A stretch of 64,000 nt of DNA from Amblyomma americanum (Eukaryota > Arthropoda > Arachnida > Ixodida > Ixodidae), in the NCBI RefSeq assembly GCF_052857255.1, contig NC_135497.1:187641127-187705126 (forward strand). The letters are read 5' to 3'. Below are positions 34,425 through 46,590 of this stretch, one piece after another (the stretch's first letter is position 1; every line of letters starts with the position of its first letter). The notes beneath the pieces are model-generated. The model saw only the letters and a list, made by a program, of their open reading frames with translations, was not told where the DNA came from and ran no database searches. The translations under genes and the position numbers were made by a program.

Positions 34425-36575
34425 GGTTGTGGTGGTAAGCATTTATTATTTACAAGGAGGTATTCGGGCCTAGGCCCTATGGCCCAGGTCCTCACAAATC
34501 TAGGTGGAGCTCCTATTCCGGAGCCCCAATGGCGTCTAGCGCCGCTCGCGCCCTGGCGACCAAGGTCCGTTGGGACTGCAGGTCATGGCAGCGGAGCAGC
34601 GCCTCCGCCCTAGAAGGGTGGGAGATGAAGGATTGGGAAGGGTGGGCATTGGAAGGGCAGGCCCAGACCATATGGAAAACGTCCGAGAACGTCGCTCCGC
34701 ACATCCTGCAGCCACCATCAAATTCTAAATTGGAGTGTTTCAATACTGCCGGGCACAGCATTGTATTTGTAAAAATTTTGAGATGAAGCCGTTCGTCTGC
34801 TCTCCGGAGACCCTTACAGGGTTCCGGAAAGCGACGATGACTGTCCTTATAGTATGTAGTGATGTCTTTTAATGTAATTAGCGATTGGGTAGGCCCGTAG
34901 TAGGCTTCCTGAGCATGTGTGAGTGCCCGGGGAGAGAGCGCGCGGGCCGCCTGATCGGCTGACTGCCCTGGAGTCCCTGGTGGCCGGGAGCCCAGATGAG
35001 TTTACAGTTTGGAGGGGCGCTGGACCGACAGCAATTTTGTAGGATGCGCCAGGCGAGAGGAGGTATCCAACCCAGCTCATAGCTCCGACAGGCCTCCTTC
35101 GAGTCGGTATAATGTGTTTTACTTGTGGGAGGGAGAGTGCGAGCGCAATCGCGATTTCCTCCGCGTGTGTAGTGCTGTAGGCGCGGAAAGTGAGTCCTGC
35201 CACTGTGGTGTTGTCGTGGACCACTGCTGCGGTGAACCACCCTCCACGGTACGTGGGGACCGGCAATGTCCACGTAGTACACGTGTTGTTGTCGACCATA
35301 ATGTCGCTCCAGTGCTTCCGCACGCGCCTGGCTACGACCATTGTGGTCAGAGTGACATGTAGCGGGGAATGAGTCGGACCCTGAGGACGCGTCTCCAGGG
35401 TTCCGGCGCTCGTACCCGTTCCTCAAATGTGATGGTGTGTTGGATGTGGAGTCGGTCAAGAATGCAGCGACCGGATGGCGTTTGTGATAGGCGCGTATAT
35501 TGGTTGACGAGATGGGCATCTTGGAGTTCCCGATAGGTGTTGACCACCCCCAGGTCCAACAAACGCTGGTTGGATGTGGTAATCGGAAGGTCAAGAGCCC
35601 GTTTGATGACTTTGCGGTGCATGACCTCGAGTTGGCTCTCGTCGTGTTTGCGCATGTGAAGGTAGGGGGTTGAGTAGAGAATTCTACTCGTTACAAAGGC
35701 ATATGCCAGCTGCAAGGGATCTTTGCTTCGGAACCCCCCCACGCTTGTTGGAGACTCGGCGGACCATACGGCCCACCTGATCACCATACATGCGGAGTTT
35801 TGCCAGTGTTGTGACCGGTCTGCGTTGTTGGTGAATAAAGAGACCGAAGATGCGGATCTCCTTGGCCTCTCTAATCGGACTCGAAGGGAGTGTGAGGTGA
35901 ATTGAAGTGTCGTCCCGAGGAGAGGATCGAATAAGGACAAATTCTGATTTGTACCACAGTATGCAGCGTAAGTGTCCACTGCTACTGCTGCCTGTTGTAG
36001 GCAGGCCTCCATGTGTCCGAGATTGCCTTCTGTTGCCCAGATAGAGATATCATCCGCATATAGGGCATATTGGATGCCGGGCATAGAGCTTAATTTTGCG
36101 GGAAGGTCTTTCATTGCGAGGTTGAAGAGGAGGGGAGATAAAACCGCACCCTGTGGTGTACCCCGGGATCCGATGGTATAGGGTCCATGTTCCTTGTCTT
36201 GAATTCGAATGTAGGCCTGACGACCCGTGAGAAATTGGCAGATGTATCGGTATGTATTCTGACCACAGTTGGTATCTTGCAGGTGGTTAAGTATTACTTC
36301 ATGTTTCACATTATCAAAGGCTCCTTTCAAATCCAAGGCCAGGACTACCTTGTAATTGTGATGGAGTTCTTTGGGCTCTAATATGTCATGATGGAGTTGT
36401 AGAAGGACGTCTTGTGCGGATTTCTGTGGTCGGAAACCAAACATAGTGTCTGCAAAAGTGTGACGTGTTTCGAGGTAAGTGGACGGCGTTCTGTCGTTGC
36501 TGAGAACAGGGGGTCGCAAGTGCTGAGCGCGGTTTGAAACACATCTTCGCCTTTCGTGACTTCACTCAATCGAGG
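34425..36575 (-). pseudogene. I-clade-like LINE: RT, RNase H and CCHC, 5' truncated
   Basis: The minus-strand 390-residue frame (36519-35347) shows FGFRPQKSAQDVLLQL, LALDLKGAFDNV, RGTPQGAVLSPLLFNLAM and ALYADDISIWA, a full RT palm with YADD. Shifted frames then give an RNase H-like region (AVVHDNTTVAGL, HAEEIAIALAL, IWAPGHQGLQGS). A final knuckle reads CRMCGATFSDVFHMVWACP. The stop at 34513 precedes an AATAAATGCTTACCACC tail near 34430. Endonuclease and ORF1 are absent. At least two frameshifts after the RT make it inactive. Confidence 0.8.
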
Positions 36576-37064
36576 TCCCTGCTCCTTCGTTTTAAAATTG
36601 CGCTCGTGGCGGGAGGCGTTCCGGAACGACGCTGACCTACGACGCCACGCAAATGCAGAAGCATAGCTTTGCGCCGGGATGCAGCAAACTCAGGCGCCAG
36701 ACGCCTCTAAGTAGGTAGAAAACAGTGCCTTCCACTGGTTCCATATTATTGGTGGCTGGCCCGGGGTTTCCAGGAATGTACGAGGGGGTGTAAGATTCCG
36801 TGAAACTCATAGTAAAGGTTTACCTCGTCGGCACGTTGTTATATTGTAGATGCAAGATCGAACGACACGCCGGAGCGAGCGATGTCATGTTGACTCCAAG
36901 TTTCCGACGACACCACCCTCTACTTTTCCTGCGTCACGTATGCGTGGTGTCAAGCAGCATGCATGTGACTGAAACTGAAACTCTGAAGAAGCGGAACTGA
37001 AAGAAAGAGAACCGAACTGAAAATAAGAGAAACTGAAACTGCCGCACAGTTCATTACCTGATGG

Positions 37065-37706
37065 ACACAACAGCATCAGCATCATTGCTGAAGACGAAAC
37101 ATGGTGTTTTCAATACGATCCTCAAACAAAGAGGCAGAGCGCCAAATGGCGGTCCACAAGCTCTCCGGCGTCGAGAAAGGTGTACCGACAGAAGACCAAA
37201 ATAAAGACGATGCTGATAGTTTTTTTCGATGCCAGAGGTGTCATACGCCACGAGTTCGTCCCACAAGCGCAAACGGTGAATCAGTAGTTTTATATCCGCG
37301 TGCTCCAACACATGCGTGATGCACTGCGACGCTGTCGCCCTGACTTATGGGCATCTGGACAATGGAGCTTTCTCCGCGATAACGCAAGGTCGCACAGGGC
37401 TCTCAGCGTGACAAAATTTCTCGCCAAGCACAGCATTACTGTACTTCACCATCCGCCACACTCGCCTGATCTCTCCCCATGCGATTGTTTCCTGTTTCTT
37501 CGTGTGAAGAGAGCCCCAAAAGGTCGCTGAATGGGGAGCGTGGAGGCCATTCAAGACGCCGCGACAAAGGAACTGGCAGCCCTGCCAAAAGAAGCGTTTT
37601 CCAACTGTTTCCAACACCTCAAGGATCGTTGGAAGCTGTGTATAGACTGCAAGGGAGACTAATTCGAACGGGTGCTGCACGAATGATTTCAATGTTAAAC
37701 GCATTT
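37065..37706 (+). pseudogene. mariner transposase 3' half (DD34D)
   Basis: One frame, interrupted by TAG after QTVNQ and TGA after APKGR, reads AEDETWCFQYDPQTKRQSA, LIVFFDARGVIRHEFVP, WSFLRDNARSHRALSV and HHPPHSPDLSPCDCFLF. Thirty-four residues separate the DNA-box Asp from the PCD Asp, the mariner DD34D spacing. It ends KDRWKLCIDCKGD and stop. The N-terminal DNA-binding half and the terminal repeats are missing. Confidence 0.85.
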
Positions 37707-37783
37707 TTTTAATGGACTCAGTCTCGGAACTTTACGGACAAAGCTTGTAGGTATACACTGTGCTGTTGGGATGGGGTAGCGTC

Positions 37784-37801
37784 ATCCCACCGCTGCCACC
37801 A
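37784..37801 (-). other. Primer-binding site, tRNA-Leu type
   Basis: The minus strand reads TGGTGGCAGCGGTGGGAT, complementary to the 3' end of a tRNA-Leu ending in ATCCCACCGCTGCCA plus CCA. It lies 2 nt inside the end of the LTR at 37804-38551. A second copy of the string is embedded in the LTR at about 37829-37846. Confidence 0.65.
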
Positions 37802-37803
37802 GT

Positions 37804-38551
37804 TATTGGATCTCAGGTAGCAGCATCCCACCGCTGCCACCAGTCGTTGGATCTCAGGCAGTGTGACTGGGCCGGAGAAAAGACGAGGACGATCGGAGGA
37901 AGAAAACTGGGAAAACTTTATACAAGGACTATCTACAGTATGTACAAGTACGGGCAACTGAGAGTGCTTCTCAGTAAAGAGAGCTTCTTAGGAGTCGGGA
38001 GTCTCTGATACCTCTCAAGAAGGGGCTCTCCCTGGCATCAAACCAGCAGCTCCTTAAATACTCCTCGTATTCCCCAGATCCCTAGCTGGGGAATACAGTT
38101 CGAAGAATCATGTCCAATCACACGATGGCACTGAGGTACCACCCACGGTAGGGCGGTCCTGATGCTTCTTCGCAGCTCGGTCGAGGGAAAGGGAACAGGA
38201 CCCGGTCACGTTGTCGTCCCGGCGGCTTCCAGGTGGCCGCGCACGTGCATCGGGAGTGCAGCTGCATGACACAGGAATGCAGGCTGTCTCCCCGCAGGTG
38301 TCGAAAGAGCTTGACTGATGACCGGAACGCGGAGGCTCTGTCGCATGTGCGGCACTCGGGCAATTGTTCAAATCCAGCGTGACTAAAGGGGACCACTGGG
38401 CGAGGACCGGAACGAATACGCTTATGGTCGTCGCTGGCATTCCTGTTGAGCACTATCGTTGCTATGGGGCGCTATTGTCGTTCCCTCTGGCAGTGCTGCA
38501 GTCACGTCTCTTCGCCGAATTCCACAGCAGGAAGTAAGCGCGATCACAACA
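37804..38551 (-). mobile_element. LTR (748 bp) with adjacent primer-binding site
   Basis: On the minus strand it starts TGTTGTGATCGCGC and ends GAGATCCAATA. It is homologous along its length to 59213-59969. A TATA-like TATTTAAGG lies at about 38054-38062. The neighbouring primer-binding site marks it as the 5' LTR of an element whose body is otherwise lost within about 80 bp. Confidence 0.75.
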
Positions 38552-38569
38552 ATGCGGGGTGTTACAGGG

Positions 38570-39240
38570 AAGAGTTTAAATAATTTCCAAAACAGGACTT
38601 CTGAGGCAAAAATACGGCATTCGTGGCACGGTAATGCCAGCATTGGCGCACACCAGAACACCGGTGAATCATCTTAGCTACTAAGCTGGTTAAACAATTT
38701 CTAATAATTAACTTTTAAATAATATATTTAGGCTCCTGATTGCAATTAGAGATCTGTAGCCGGTCGTTAGTAGCCGCCATACCAGTTTTTACAATTTCGA
38801 AAACGCGATTGCCCTCTTCGCTGGAGCTGGAAAAAAAAACTGTTTAAATAAACCACTGCTACTACTATACTACTACTTGATATCAACACGCGCCGAGGTA
38901 TGGCAAAAGAGCATTCACATGGGCTGACAACAATGCATCACAACTTTAGAATACATAGCTGCATGAAAGATGACAGTGAAAGAGAAAAGCGCATAACATC
39001 ATGAAAATATGGATAACAACACGAAAAAAAAAATATGAGGATGAAAAGAAATGAGAGATGGGGATAAAAACCGTGCAAAGAACGGCAAAAGAACAAGATA
39101 AAAAGCACATTAAGTGTGGCGCGAGTCTAATCTCCGCTTGTCTTTTAACTTGTTTTATCTTTCTGCCCCCCCCCCCCCTAACTAAACTAGGCAATTATAG
39201 AAACTTAGCTGAGGCCAATATGTAGGCACGGGTACACTTC
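38570..39240. other. Non-coding DNA, no gene seen
   Basis: Mixed AT-rich sequence with a short C run near 39165. Confidence 0.35.
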
Positions 39241-39244
39241 CATT

Positions 39245-39390
39245 TTTAGAGGCCCGTGTACTGTGCGCGCGATGTCAGTGCACGTTAAAGAACCTCGGGG
39301 GGTCGAAATTCCCGGAGCTCTTTCCTACGGCATCGCTCATAGCCTGGGTCGCTTTGGGACTTTAAACCTCTTAAACCATAAACCAAACTT
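39245..39390 (+). mobile_element. SINE fragment, core plus tail B
   Basis: It lacks the tRNA head. The core GATGTCAGTGCACGTTAAAG and GGGTCGAAATTCCCGGAGC are followed by CTCATAGCCTGGGTCGCTTT and TTAAACCATAAACCAAAC. Confidence 0.75.
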
Positions 39391-40340
39391 CCAGTTTTAT
39401 TTCCTTGTAATGTGAATGCAGAGGACGCAATGCAAGTGTTGTATCGGCCACAAAAGCTAAAATTTTTTATCACAGAAAGGGCGTCTTGGGTATCGTTCTG
39501 GCAGTCAGTGCACCACTACTGCTAGGCTTCCACGACAACATTTAAACTTATCTCGCCCCCTTTAAAAAATCCTATAAAGCTGAGATCCTCTACGCTACAC
39601 CAGAACAAGCAGTCCCACTGTGGACTTTCACCATCCATATTCATCAATACCATATTCTCCTTTTCATGATGAATTCGCACACATGGAATATTTGGTTTCT
39701 TGTAGAGGCTGTCGAGAGTGCAAGAATAACGAAAGCTGATTTGCAACCTCTTTGGATACCCCTTAATTATCATAGCCATAGTGAAATAGACATCCCTACC
39801 GGGTACCTGGTCTATATGCGCTTAATCTGGCTGGTATCACATATGGCGAATGCAATGTAACGCTTTCGAAAGTAAAGTTGTGACATACCCAGAAACTCCG
39901 GAAAAACGAATTTTTAACGGGAAATTGTTTATTAATGGGATGCAATTTTTTCATATATCGTAAAATAGCACTACAACCATCAATTTATCCTTAGATATCC
40001 TATCGGCAGGCTTGAGTTTTTTTCCCTATCGTCAGAAACATTCTCAATTGATTATCTACGGCAGTTCTAACTACTCATTGCGAGCGGTACCCAAACTTTA
40101 GAAGGAAGGTTTTTCTACACAAAAACAATAAAAATTGCCAAAATATTCCACTAACTTTGTAGCAGAAAGACTAGTCGTAAATAAAGCAATACATTTTATT
40201 TAGTCTAAAAGTTAACGCTAAAAGCTTGAAATCTTTGCCGGTAGCTTGTCGGCAGCTAAAGCCAGAAAGAATCCGAGCAACACTAACCCTATTTTCAGAT
40301 AGTCAAGAAAAAGCTGCAAAGACTGCAGCGATACCAAATA
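39391..40340. other. AT-rich DNA, no gene seen
   Basis: An 85-codon minus frame at 39522-39779 has no recognisable domain. Confidence 0.35.
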
Positions 40341-40344
40341 TTTT

Positions 40345-40770
40345 AACTTATGTCAGGGGATGAAATGGAAATACCGGCAATAGAACAGAAGATCGCCTGG
40401 CGAAGGAAGCGCAAGATACTGGACAGAAGGAAAAGCTGCCGATAGCTACGCAGTTTGTAAGAAAGCAACTGCAAATGGAACTTGGACATAAATGAAATAA
40501 CATCTGGCAGAACGAAGGAAAGAGTACATTTGCATTTCAGTGGGTTACGAGCGCTAAGCAAATACAAGGAACATTTCCTACAAATCACTACCTATCACAA
40601 GCCATCACTGGACACACACGATTTGCATTTTTCTTCCAGCGAGTCAACATTAGTGGAGAGAGCAATTGCCGCTGTGATAAGTACAAGACTTCGACCGTTA
40701 CCTGCAGAATTTTCCCTTAACGGACCACGAAAGAAACATATTGACAGGAAAGCTGGAAAAAAAAAACAGG
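40345..40770 (+). mobile_element. LINE ORF2 C-terminal fragment with A-rich tail
   Basis: Shifting + frames give IAWRRKRKILDRRK, then FPTNHYLSQAITGHTRFAFF and SNCRCDKYKTSTVTCRIFP, the TGH..F..C.C terminal pattern of non-LTR ORF2 proteins. An A run lies at about 40757-40766. Confidence 0.5.
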
Positions 40771-40879
40771 CAAAGAAAACGTTAGAGAATAAAAGATCAA
40801 AAGCCAGTTAAAATATTACTGGACGTGGTGAAGAATATACTAGAGAAATCATACGAATAACATAATACCTGCGTTGACC

Positions 40880-43140
40880 TCCACTGTCACTCCTGTGGCT
40901 GCAAGGCAGAGGGCTAGCATTCTTTCACGGGGCCAACATACCCTAGGAGATGTGTCATTTATAACTGTGTAATATCCCGTAAGGGTAGGCTGTGTGCCTG
41001 TTTCTTGTAGACAGATCACGTCCGGAGTTATTGTAGCGTTTTGAATGAAGGATTTTAGGGAACTTTTTTGCGGTTGAGGTTACGACAGTTCCACTGCCAT
41101 ATCTCTAAACTTTCTTGATGGTAGGTATTTCTATGCTGCGCCATCCTGACTAAGGACTGATTCGGAATCGCTTACGTCGCCTGAGACGGTCGAGCGACGG
41201 TAGGCTTTCATTCTTGTATTTTCAAGCGTGGCTGAACGCTTTCGCGGTCCGTGTTCAAGTTCACATACAGTCCTGCTGCGGAGATCATCGTGAGCGGTGC
41301 CAAACTGTTGCAGTTGAGAGCCGAATTGCTGTAACTGCGTAAACATTTGCTTTTGCTGTGTTAACTATATTCTGAAGGATTTCTTGCATTGTACCAAAAT
41401 TAGCCATGGGCACATATTGAGGGGTGTCTGATAGAGGTTGGGCGGCAGCGGCCACGCTCCGCGTCGGACTACGGGAAGCTGAGGCGCCGCATTTTTCAGG
41501 GAAAGTGGGAGTGGCGACGCTTTTTGCATCGGACGTTGACGGCAGTGGCGGCTGGACACATGCTGAGGGCTGAACCGTGTCCGGGTTCATAGGAGATGCG
41601 GAATTGGCATTTTCTAAGCGTTTGAGTCTTTCATGAAGCGCGGCTATTTGGAAGCTGAACTCTCGGTTAACGCGTTCTAAATGGGTACAGCTAGTGCACT
41701 GTGTATTACTATGTGTTTGAGCTGAGGAGGCAGCAACCTGATTCCAGCCTACCTTGGTATTGTTGCTGCTGTCGTGCTGCGCCACCTTGATATGTTTGGA
41801 GTTCTTTTCCTTTCCTTGGGAAGTAGCGTTCTTGTTCTAAGGCTCGTGCTGCGCCACCTTGATATGTTTGGATTTCTCCTTTCCTTGGGAAGTAGCGTTA
41901 TTGTTCTGAGGGTCCGAAGGTAGGTTGTTGCTGCTCCGAATTAATGAGCGGGTTCTGGATCGGGACCGGCTTCTGCTGGGGCGTCCGGAATCTTCCTCCG
42001 AGCTTAGCCAGCGCTTGCAAGAACCTTTGCCGATTGCAGGGCCATCGGCTGGGCTGAAGCGAACAGCTGCTTTCCTGCTCGCCTGGCCTTGGTCTTGCGG
42101 CTTACTCGATGACGGTCTAGTAGGCTTCAGCTTGCCCTTGCACTCCCTGGTTCCGGTAGGGTGGGCTTCAGCACACAGCACACACCTAACTTCGCACGTG
42201 TGGGTTTGTTCAGGATTGTGTTCACGACATGCACGGCACACACGGACGTTTGGAGTTGGGCACACGTCTGATCGATGACCTGTGCGGAGGCACACATAAC
42301 ATACTTGTCGAGTAGGCCTCTCTGGGTGGCATTATTCTTCACCGCCGTAATAAATGACGAAGCGTGGGATTGTAGGGCCGTCGAATGTCAGTACTGCCGT
42401 CTTTGATTTTCCGAGCATTCTTGCCTGTAGAATTTGCACTCCTTGTGTGCGCACACGGAGATGAGCCATCAGCTCTTCCGAAGTAGTGCCAGGCTCTACG
42501 CCATGAATAACTCCGCGGGTAACGTCGTCTGGGGCTGCCACATAGGCATTGACGTCATGTGCTTCTCCGCCAAGAGTGAGCTGGTTAATTCGACGTACTG
42601 CATGCATCAGCAGCTTCATCGTAGGGTGTGCTCACTACGATTATATTTGATCCCGGATGAATGCGAACCAAAAGTGTGGTGTCGTCACATTTACCGGCTG
42701 TCCCGCATGCTGCGGTAATCGCTCTGGAAATTTGAAAAATGGTGAAGTTTTTAACCGACAAGCCTTTCTTGGGACGTATAATGATTTTCCAGTCGTTTTT
42801 GGGGAGCGGTGGCAGGCGACGTCGACGCGCCGGCTGTTTTGACGTGGCAATGTCCATACTGGTGGCGGGTTGTGATATCGCGGTTCCCGCTACCACGATC
42901 GTCTCACCTCTCGCTAGCCGTCGCTGATTCTTCTTAGTGAGGTTTACCGTCCAGTTGGAGTATAGACCGTTCAGCGTCCCCGCCCGACCGTCTCCGCTCG
43001 AAGGTTTGTTTGTCGAAGGTTTGTGAGTCGCCTGAATCCTGGCAATCCATGGCGCTTCCGTTGTCCGGCACAGCCGATGGATCAGCGGTTGCTTGTTTCA
43101 GTCCGCTGGGACCTGCCGTCGCTTGTAGTAAGTCTGCCAT
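40880..43140 (-). pseudogene. LINE 5' part: gag-like ORF1 with zinc knuckles, then endonuclease start
   Basis: The minus ATG at 43140 opens MADLLQATAGPSGLK. Frames then run through KNDWKIIIRPKKGLSVKNF, RINQLTLGGEAHDVNAYVAA and a knuckle set (CLRTGHRSDVC, CRACREHNPEQTHTC, CVLCAEAHPTGTREC). A Ser/Arg-rich stretch and a Gln-rich end finish at 41131. ORF2 then begins with an AP-endonuclease start (IWQWNCR, then TPDVICLQET) and is cut off near 40880. Stops and frameshifts interrupt ORF1. A 73-bp tandem duplication (about 41773-41918) repeats the KHIKVAQH segment. Confidence 0.7.
41773..41918. repeat. 73-bp tandem duplication inside LINE ORF1
   Basis: GTGCTGCGCCACCTTGATAT recurs 73 nt apart, with flanking sequence also repeated. 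Confidence 0.85.
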
Positions 43141-43411
43141 ACTATGTTCGGCGGCGCGCGCTCTCTGAGGGAGCTCCCCGGTGCGCAAGGCTTAGCGCGG
43201 CCGCTCCGATACAACTGTCGTAGCCCGAAAATGCAAACTGTAGGCACTCACGGGCTCCGAAAGGTGTCGGCAGGTTCTGCTTGATGTTTCCTGGCTCCTC
43301 GTTGCGAAGATGCAGGCCAAAAGCGCGTAAATCCGGGAAAAAAAGGCTGTTGAATACGGAGCCCATGCGAAGCATAACTGCTACGCCTCGGCGTCGTCTT
43401 CTTCCCCACAT

Positions 43412-44010
43412 AACCTGAAAAGAATTGCAGCAAAAGCCGGTGTCAGAGTGATCTTTTCTGCCCCGAACAAACTGCAGCGCTTGTGTAAAACCGTAAACCG
43501 TGAAGAACCTCCCCCTGTCGATTGCGGAAAATATCACGAATCACCCTATGTGCAGTGCCGTAAAAATGTTGTCTATAAGATAGAGCTATCCTGTGGGCGA
43601 TTTTATATTGGCCAAACAGGGCGCTGCCTCAATGATCGCCTAAGTGAGCATAAACGCTCCCTAAAACCACCCCCCAAAAGCAATTTGGTTATACATTGGC
43701 TACCCTGTAAATGCACTTCTTTTTTCGGCCGTACTAAATTACTGTATAAACATAAGGACCAACGTACGCGGGAAATCGTGGAAGCTCTTTTAATTCACCG
43801 GGCACTTGACAACTGCGTAAGCAAACCTTCCGTCGCGCTAACAAAAAAAGAAATTGACTATCTTAACAGTTAAGTTCGCTTGTGTAGGTTGTGATTGTGC
43901 GCTTTTTTGTTGTTTTTTTTTGGCAATCATCGCTGATGCTGTTCTTCTGTTGATTGGGCTCCTTTTCGCCTATTTATTGCGTGAGAGCAATAAAGCCTTT
44001 CAGTCGTAAG
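43412..44010 (+). pseudogene. Penelope-like element 3' part with GIY-YIG domain
   Basis: The + frame gives FSAPNKLQRLC, then VVYKIELSCGRFYIGQTGRC followed by NDRLSEHKRSL, and ends IDYLNS with stop at 43871-43873. This is the C-terminal GIY-YIG endonuclease and its upstream linker. The RT is absent (5' truncated). AATAAA lies at about 43990. The domain frame is uninterrupted, and it differs strongly from the copy at 31.8 kb, so it is another family. Confidence 0.8.
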
Positions 44011-44049
44011 TCAGCGCTGTGTTTGTCTCTTTCTCAGTCCCGCCTTTCG

Positions 44050-46120
44050 TGCGCTGTGCCTTCATTTAGTACCATGTATCGACTAGCCCAGACAAACACC
44101 TTATTGTTTACATCCCTCTCACTGGGAAAGCCCGGATTTGTGCTGCGCAGAAGACGACGATGAGCGGGCAGTGCCGCGGGACGGAGCGGATAGAAGCTGA
44201 CGAAGACGACGCTCTGCAATCTACAGAGCAAGAGCGCGATGGAGTTTGATACGGCGATACCCTCACTTATAGCATCACAGGCTAAACTTAGGACGTTTAT
44301 GACAGAACGGACTTTCTACCGGACTGATTTTTGAGGCGGTGTCTATGTTTGCTGCCGTTTTAGTTGGGTTGCCTTTTGTCAAGCTTCTGCTGTGCAGCCA
44401 CTAGCTGAGTGCTTAGTAAATAATTTATATATAGCACCTTTCTATACACACATAACCTCGTGCAGCACGTTGGAAAAAAAATACGGTGGTTGATAACCAC
44501 CTAGTCTTGCACAGCGGCGTTTGTTCGCGTCTCCGCGGGCTCGACTCCCATTCCTGGATATTAGTGATTTCCTTTTCTTCCTTTTTTTTTTCTATGCTCG
44601 AGACGGGGTGGACACACACCGGCAAGAGACGATCTTTCTAGGCTCTGAAGCTCCGGATTAGTGCTTTCGGACATACACATGCCGATGGAATAATTTCAGA
44701 CAGCCCAAAGGACAGCTCAAACTAAGCATTTGTAGAAATCCGCGTACCGGGCATGGCTACGACTTGAGGTGAGAACGTATCTATAGCGTGGATGATTAGC
44801 AGCTACATTTTTATAGTGCGCTGCTGGCAGTGGTGAAAAGGAAGAAGTGGATGGTTTGAGCCGCCATCACCCCTCGCGCTCTCCTAACAACGTACCTTAA
44901 TTCCCTGCTCCTTATGGGCGATAGAGTTATATATGCTGCATTCTTGTTCATAAAATCTAGTTGTAACGAGGCTGAAAACAAGGCAGCTGTGGTTGACTGC
45001 AAGCGGAGTTAATTCGTTTCTTTTCGAGTTGAGCGATTCGCGGATGAGTTGTCGCGTATGATGTTATCGAGACGAACTGCTGACGTACGGATAACATTTC
45101 TTTTTATTTTAAAGTTCTATAATTTAGCGACTAACGAGCGTAGTTCATAAAGACGCGGTTGCGTCTGAGCCCTGACAGCCTGAATGTATTCTGCGGGAAA
45201 AGGGAAAACAATTTATTACAGCTTTCAGTATATTTCGGTTTCTTGCAGGATTGTTATAACTCAGAGAGTCAAGGAAAACTGTATCATGACGTGACTTCCA
45301 TTTGATCAAGAGCCGACTAAAATTTATAGTTGCAGGTTTAAAGATTTCATCTGCAAGAGTGAAGACTCGGAGCGGGTGGTAGGCCCTTGGGGAAGAACTA
45401 CATCTCCACTTGGCAGCAGCAAGCAACCCAATAAAAAATATTGAAATAATTCATAGCAGCCGTTTTGATCACCGGGGGGTACTGGTAAGGAAACCAGTAA
45501 AATAAACCGGTTTTCGCCTCTTTCAGATTTAGTAGGAGTGTAAGCGCATACTGAACCATAAGCACTAACCTGAAAGACATGCAACCAATAGCGTTTTATT
45601 CTTTTCACGTTTTCCGCTTCTGTTCTATTTTTTTATATCATATGGGTGCGGTAATTGTTTTCTGTTTTGTCAGCGTTACTGCGCGTTTCTCCTAGTTTCC
45701 TGGCACCGCTCTGCCTTGAGGCTTCTACTTTACACCACGCTGACCGCGCTTTTCATTTCTTGACGCGCCGTGCATTCTCCCGGGCGTTTGCTAGGAGAAT
45801 GCCTCAGTTGTGTCGTTTATCGTTTGTAGCAAGTTCTTTTTGTTTTCTTCATGTTGTATTTCCACCTGTTAAGTGTACTTGGATGTGGCAGTTAGAGGCC
45901 TTCTCATGTGTGCATAATTTTAACCGAGAGTTTGTGCTCATGCTGATTCATATCTGCTGAGCTGTTGTTTTTCTGTCAATCGTCCCTGACTCCTATGTGT
46001 TTCATGGAAAAACCTGAGGTCTATGCCACAGATTTAAAACTTGGACCTAAGTCTTACTTGGTTGTCTGGGTTAGTTTTACTGGACTCACAAAGAAAAGTA
46101 TTCGGTGATCCTAAATTTTT
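44050..46120. other. Non-coding DNA, no gene seen
   Basis: No coding region, tRNA or named repeat can be supported here. Confidence 0.35.
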
Positions 46121-46121
46121 C

Positions 46122-46256
46122 TTACGGCGCGGTACGGGTGTCCAGCGAGAATTGAGACAGGCGTCATTTCCTTTCCTTAAAACCAATTTTCATTTCAATT
46201 TCCTTCCCTTACGGCGCGGTTCGGGTGTCCACCAAGATATGTTTCCTTTCTTTAAA
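46122..46256 (+). mobile_element. Two SINE tail-A fragments in tandem
   Basis: CTTACGGCGCGGTACGGGTG (46122) and CTTACGGCGCGGTTCGGGTG (46208) each continue into a GTGTCCA..TTTCCTTTC tail. No head or core is present. Confidence 0.65.
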
Positions 46257-46332
46257 TTGTCCGGGCAAGGGGTCGAACCGAAGGACGATGGCGTTCCGTG
46301 GATTCTTTGGCAATGCTGCAACACGCTGTTGC

Positions 46333-46339
46333 GTCCTGC
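46333..46339 (+). repeat. Target-site duplication of P element 2, left
   Basis: GTCCTGC is repeated at 50706-50712. Confidence 0.75.
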
Positions 46340-46590
46340 TATGGTGGCTAGAAGGAGAGGTGTCAGCATCGTTGCGGTCGCGCCGTGTTCGGAGGCGCGC
46401 TGGTATTTCATGCCGCCGCGGGGCGGCGCGCACGTCGCTACCGAGATCCGTCGAGAGCACCCGCCAGCCGCCGTCGCCGCACATTTCGTCGCCTACAGGC
46501 AGGTACAGGCACGTGTTCCCGCAGCGTCTGCGGGGTGCTGGTTTTAAATTGTTTGGGATTGCTACGCACCGACGTGGCCATGCCACAGTG

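Noticed and set aside
42641..42850. Extra minus frames overlapping LINE ORF1
   Set aside because: Shadow frames of the gag-like ORF1 at 43140-41131.
44425..44660. Possible tRNA-like B box (GGAGTCGAGCCC on the minus strand)
   Set aside because: No A box at the right distance and no foldable cloverleaf.
46225..46590. Upstream Met extending the P element 2 protein by 122 residues
   Set aside because: It starts outside the element's inverted repeat, in SINE-derived sequence; the THAP finger begins at 46591.
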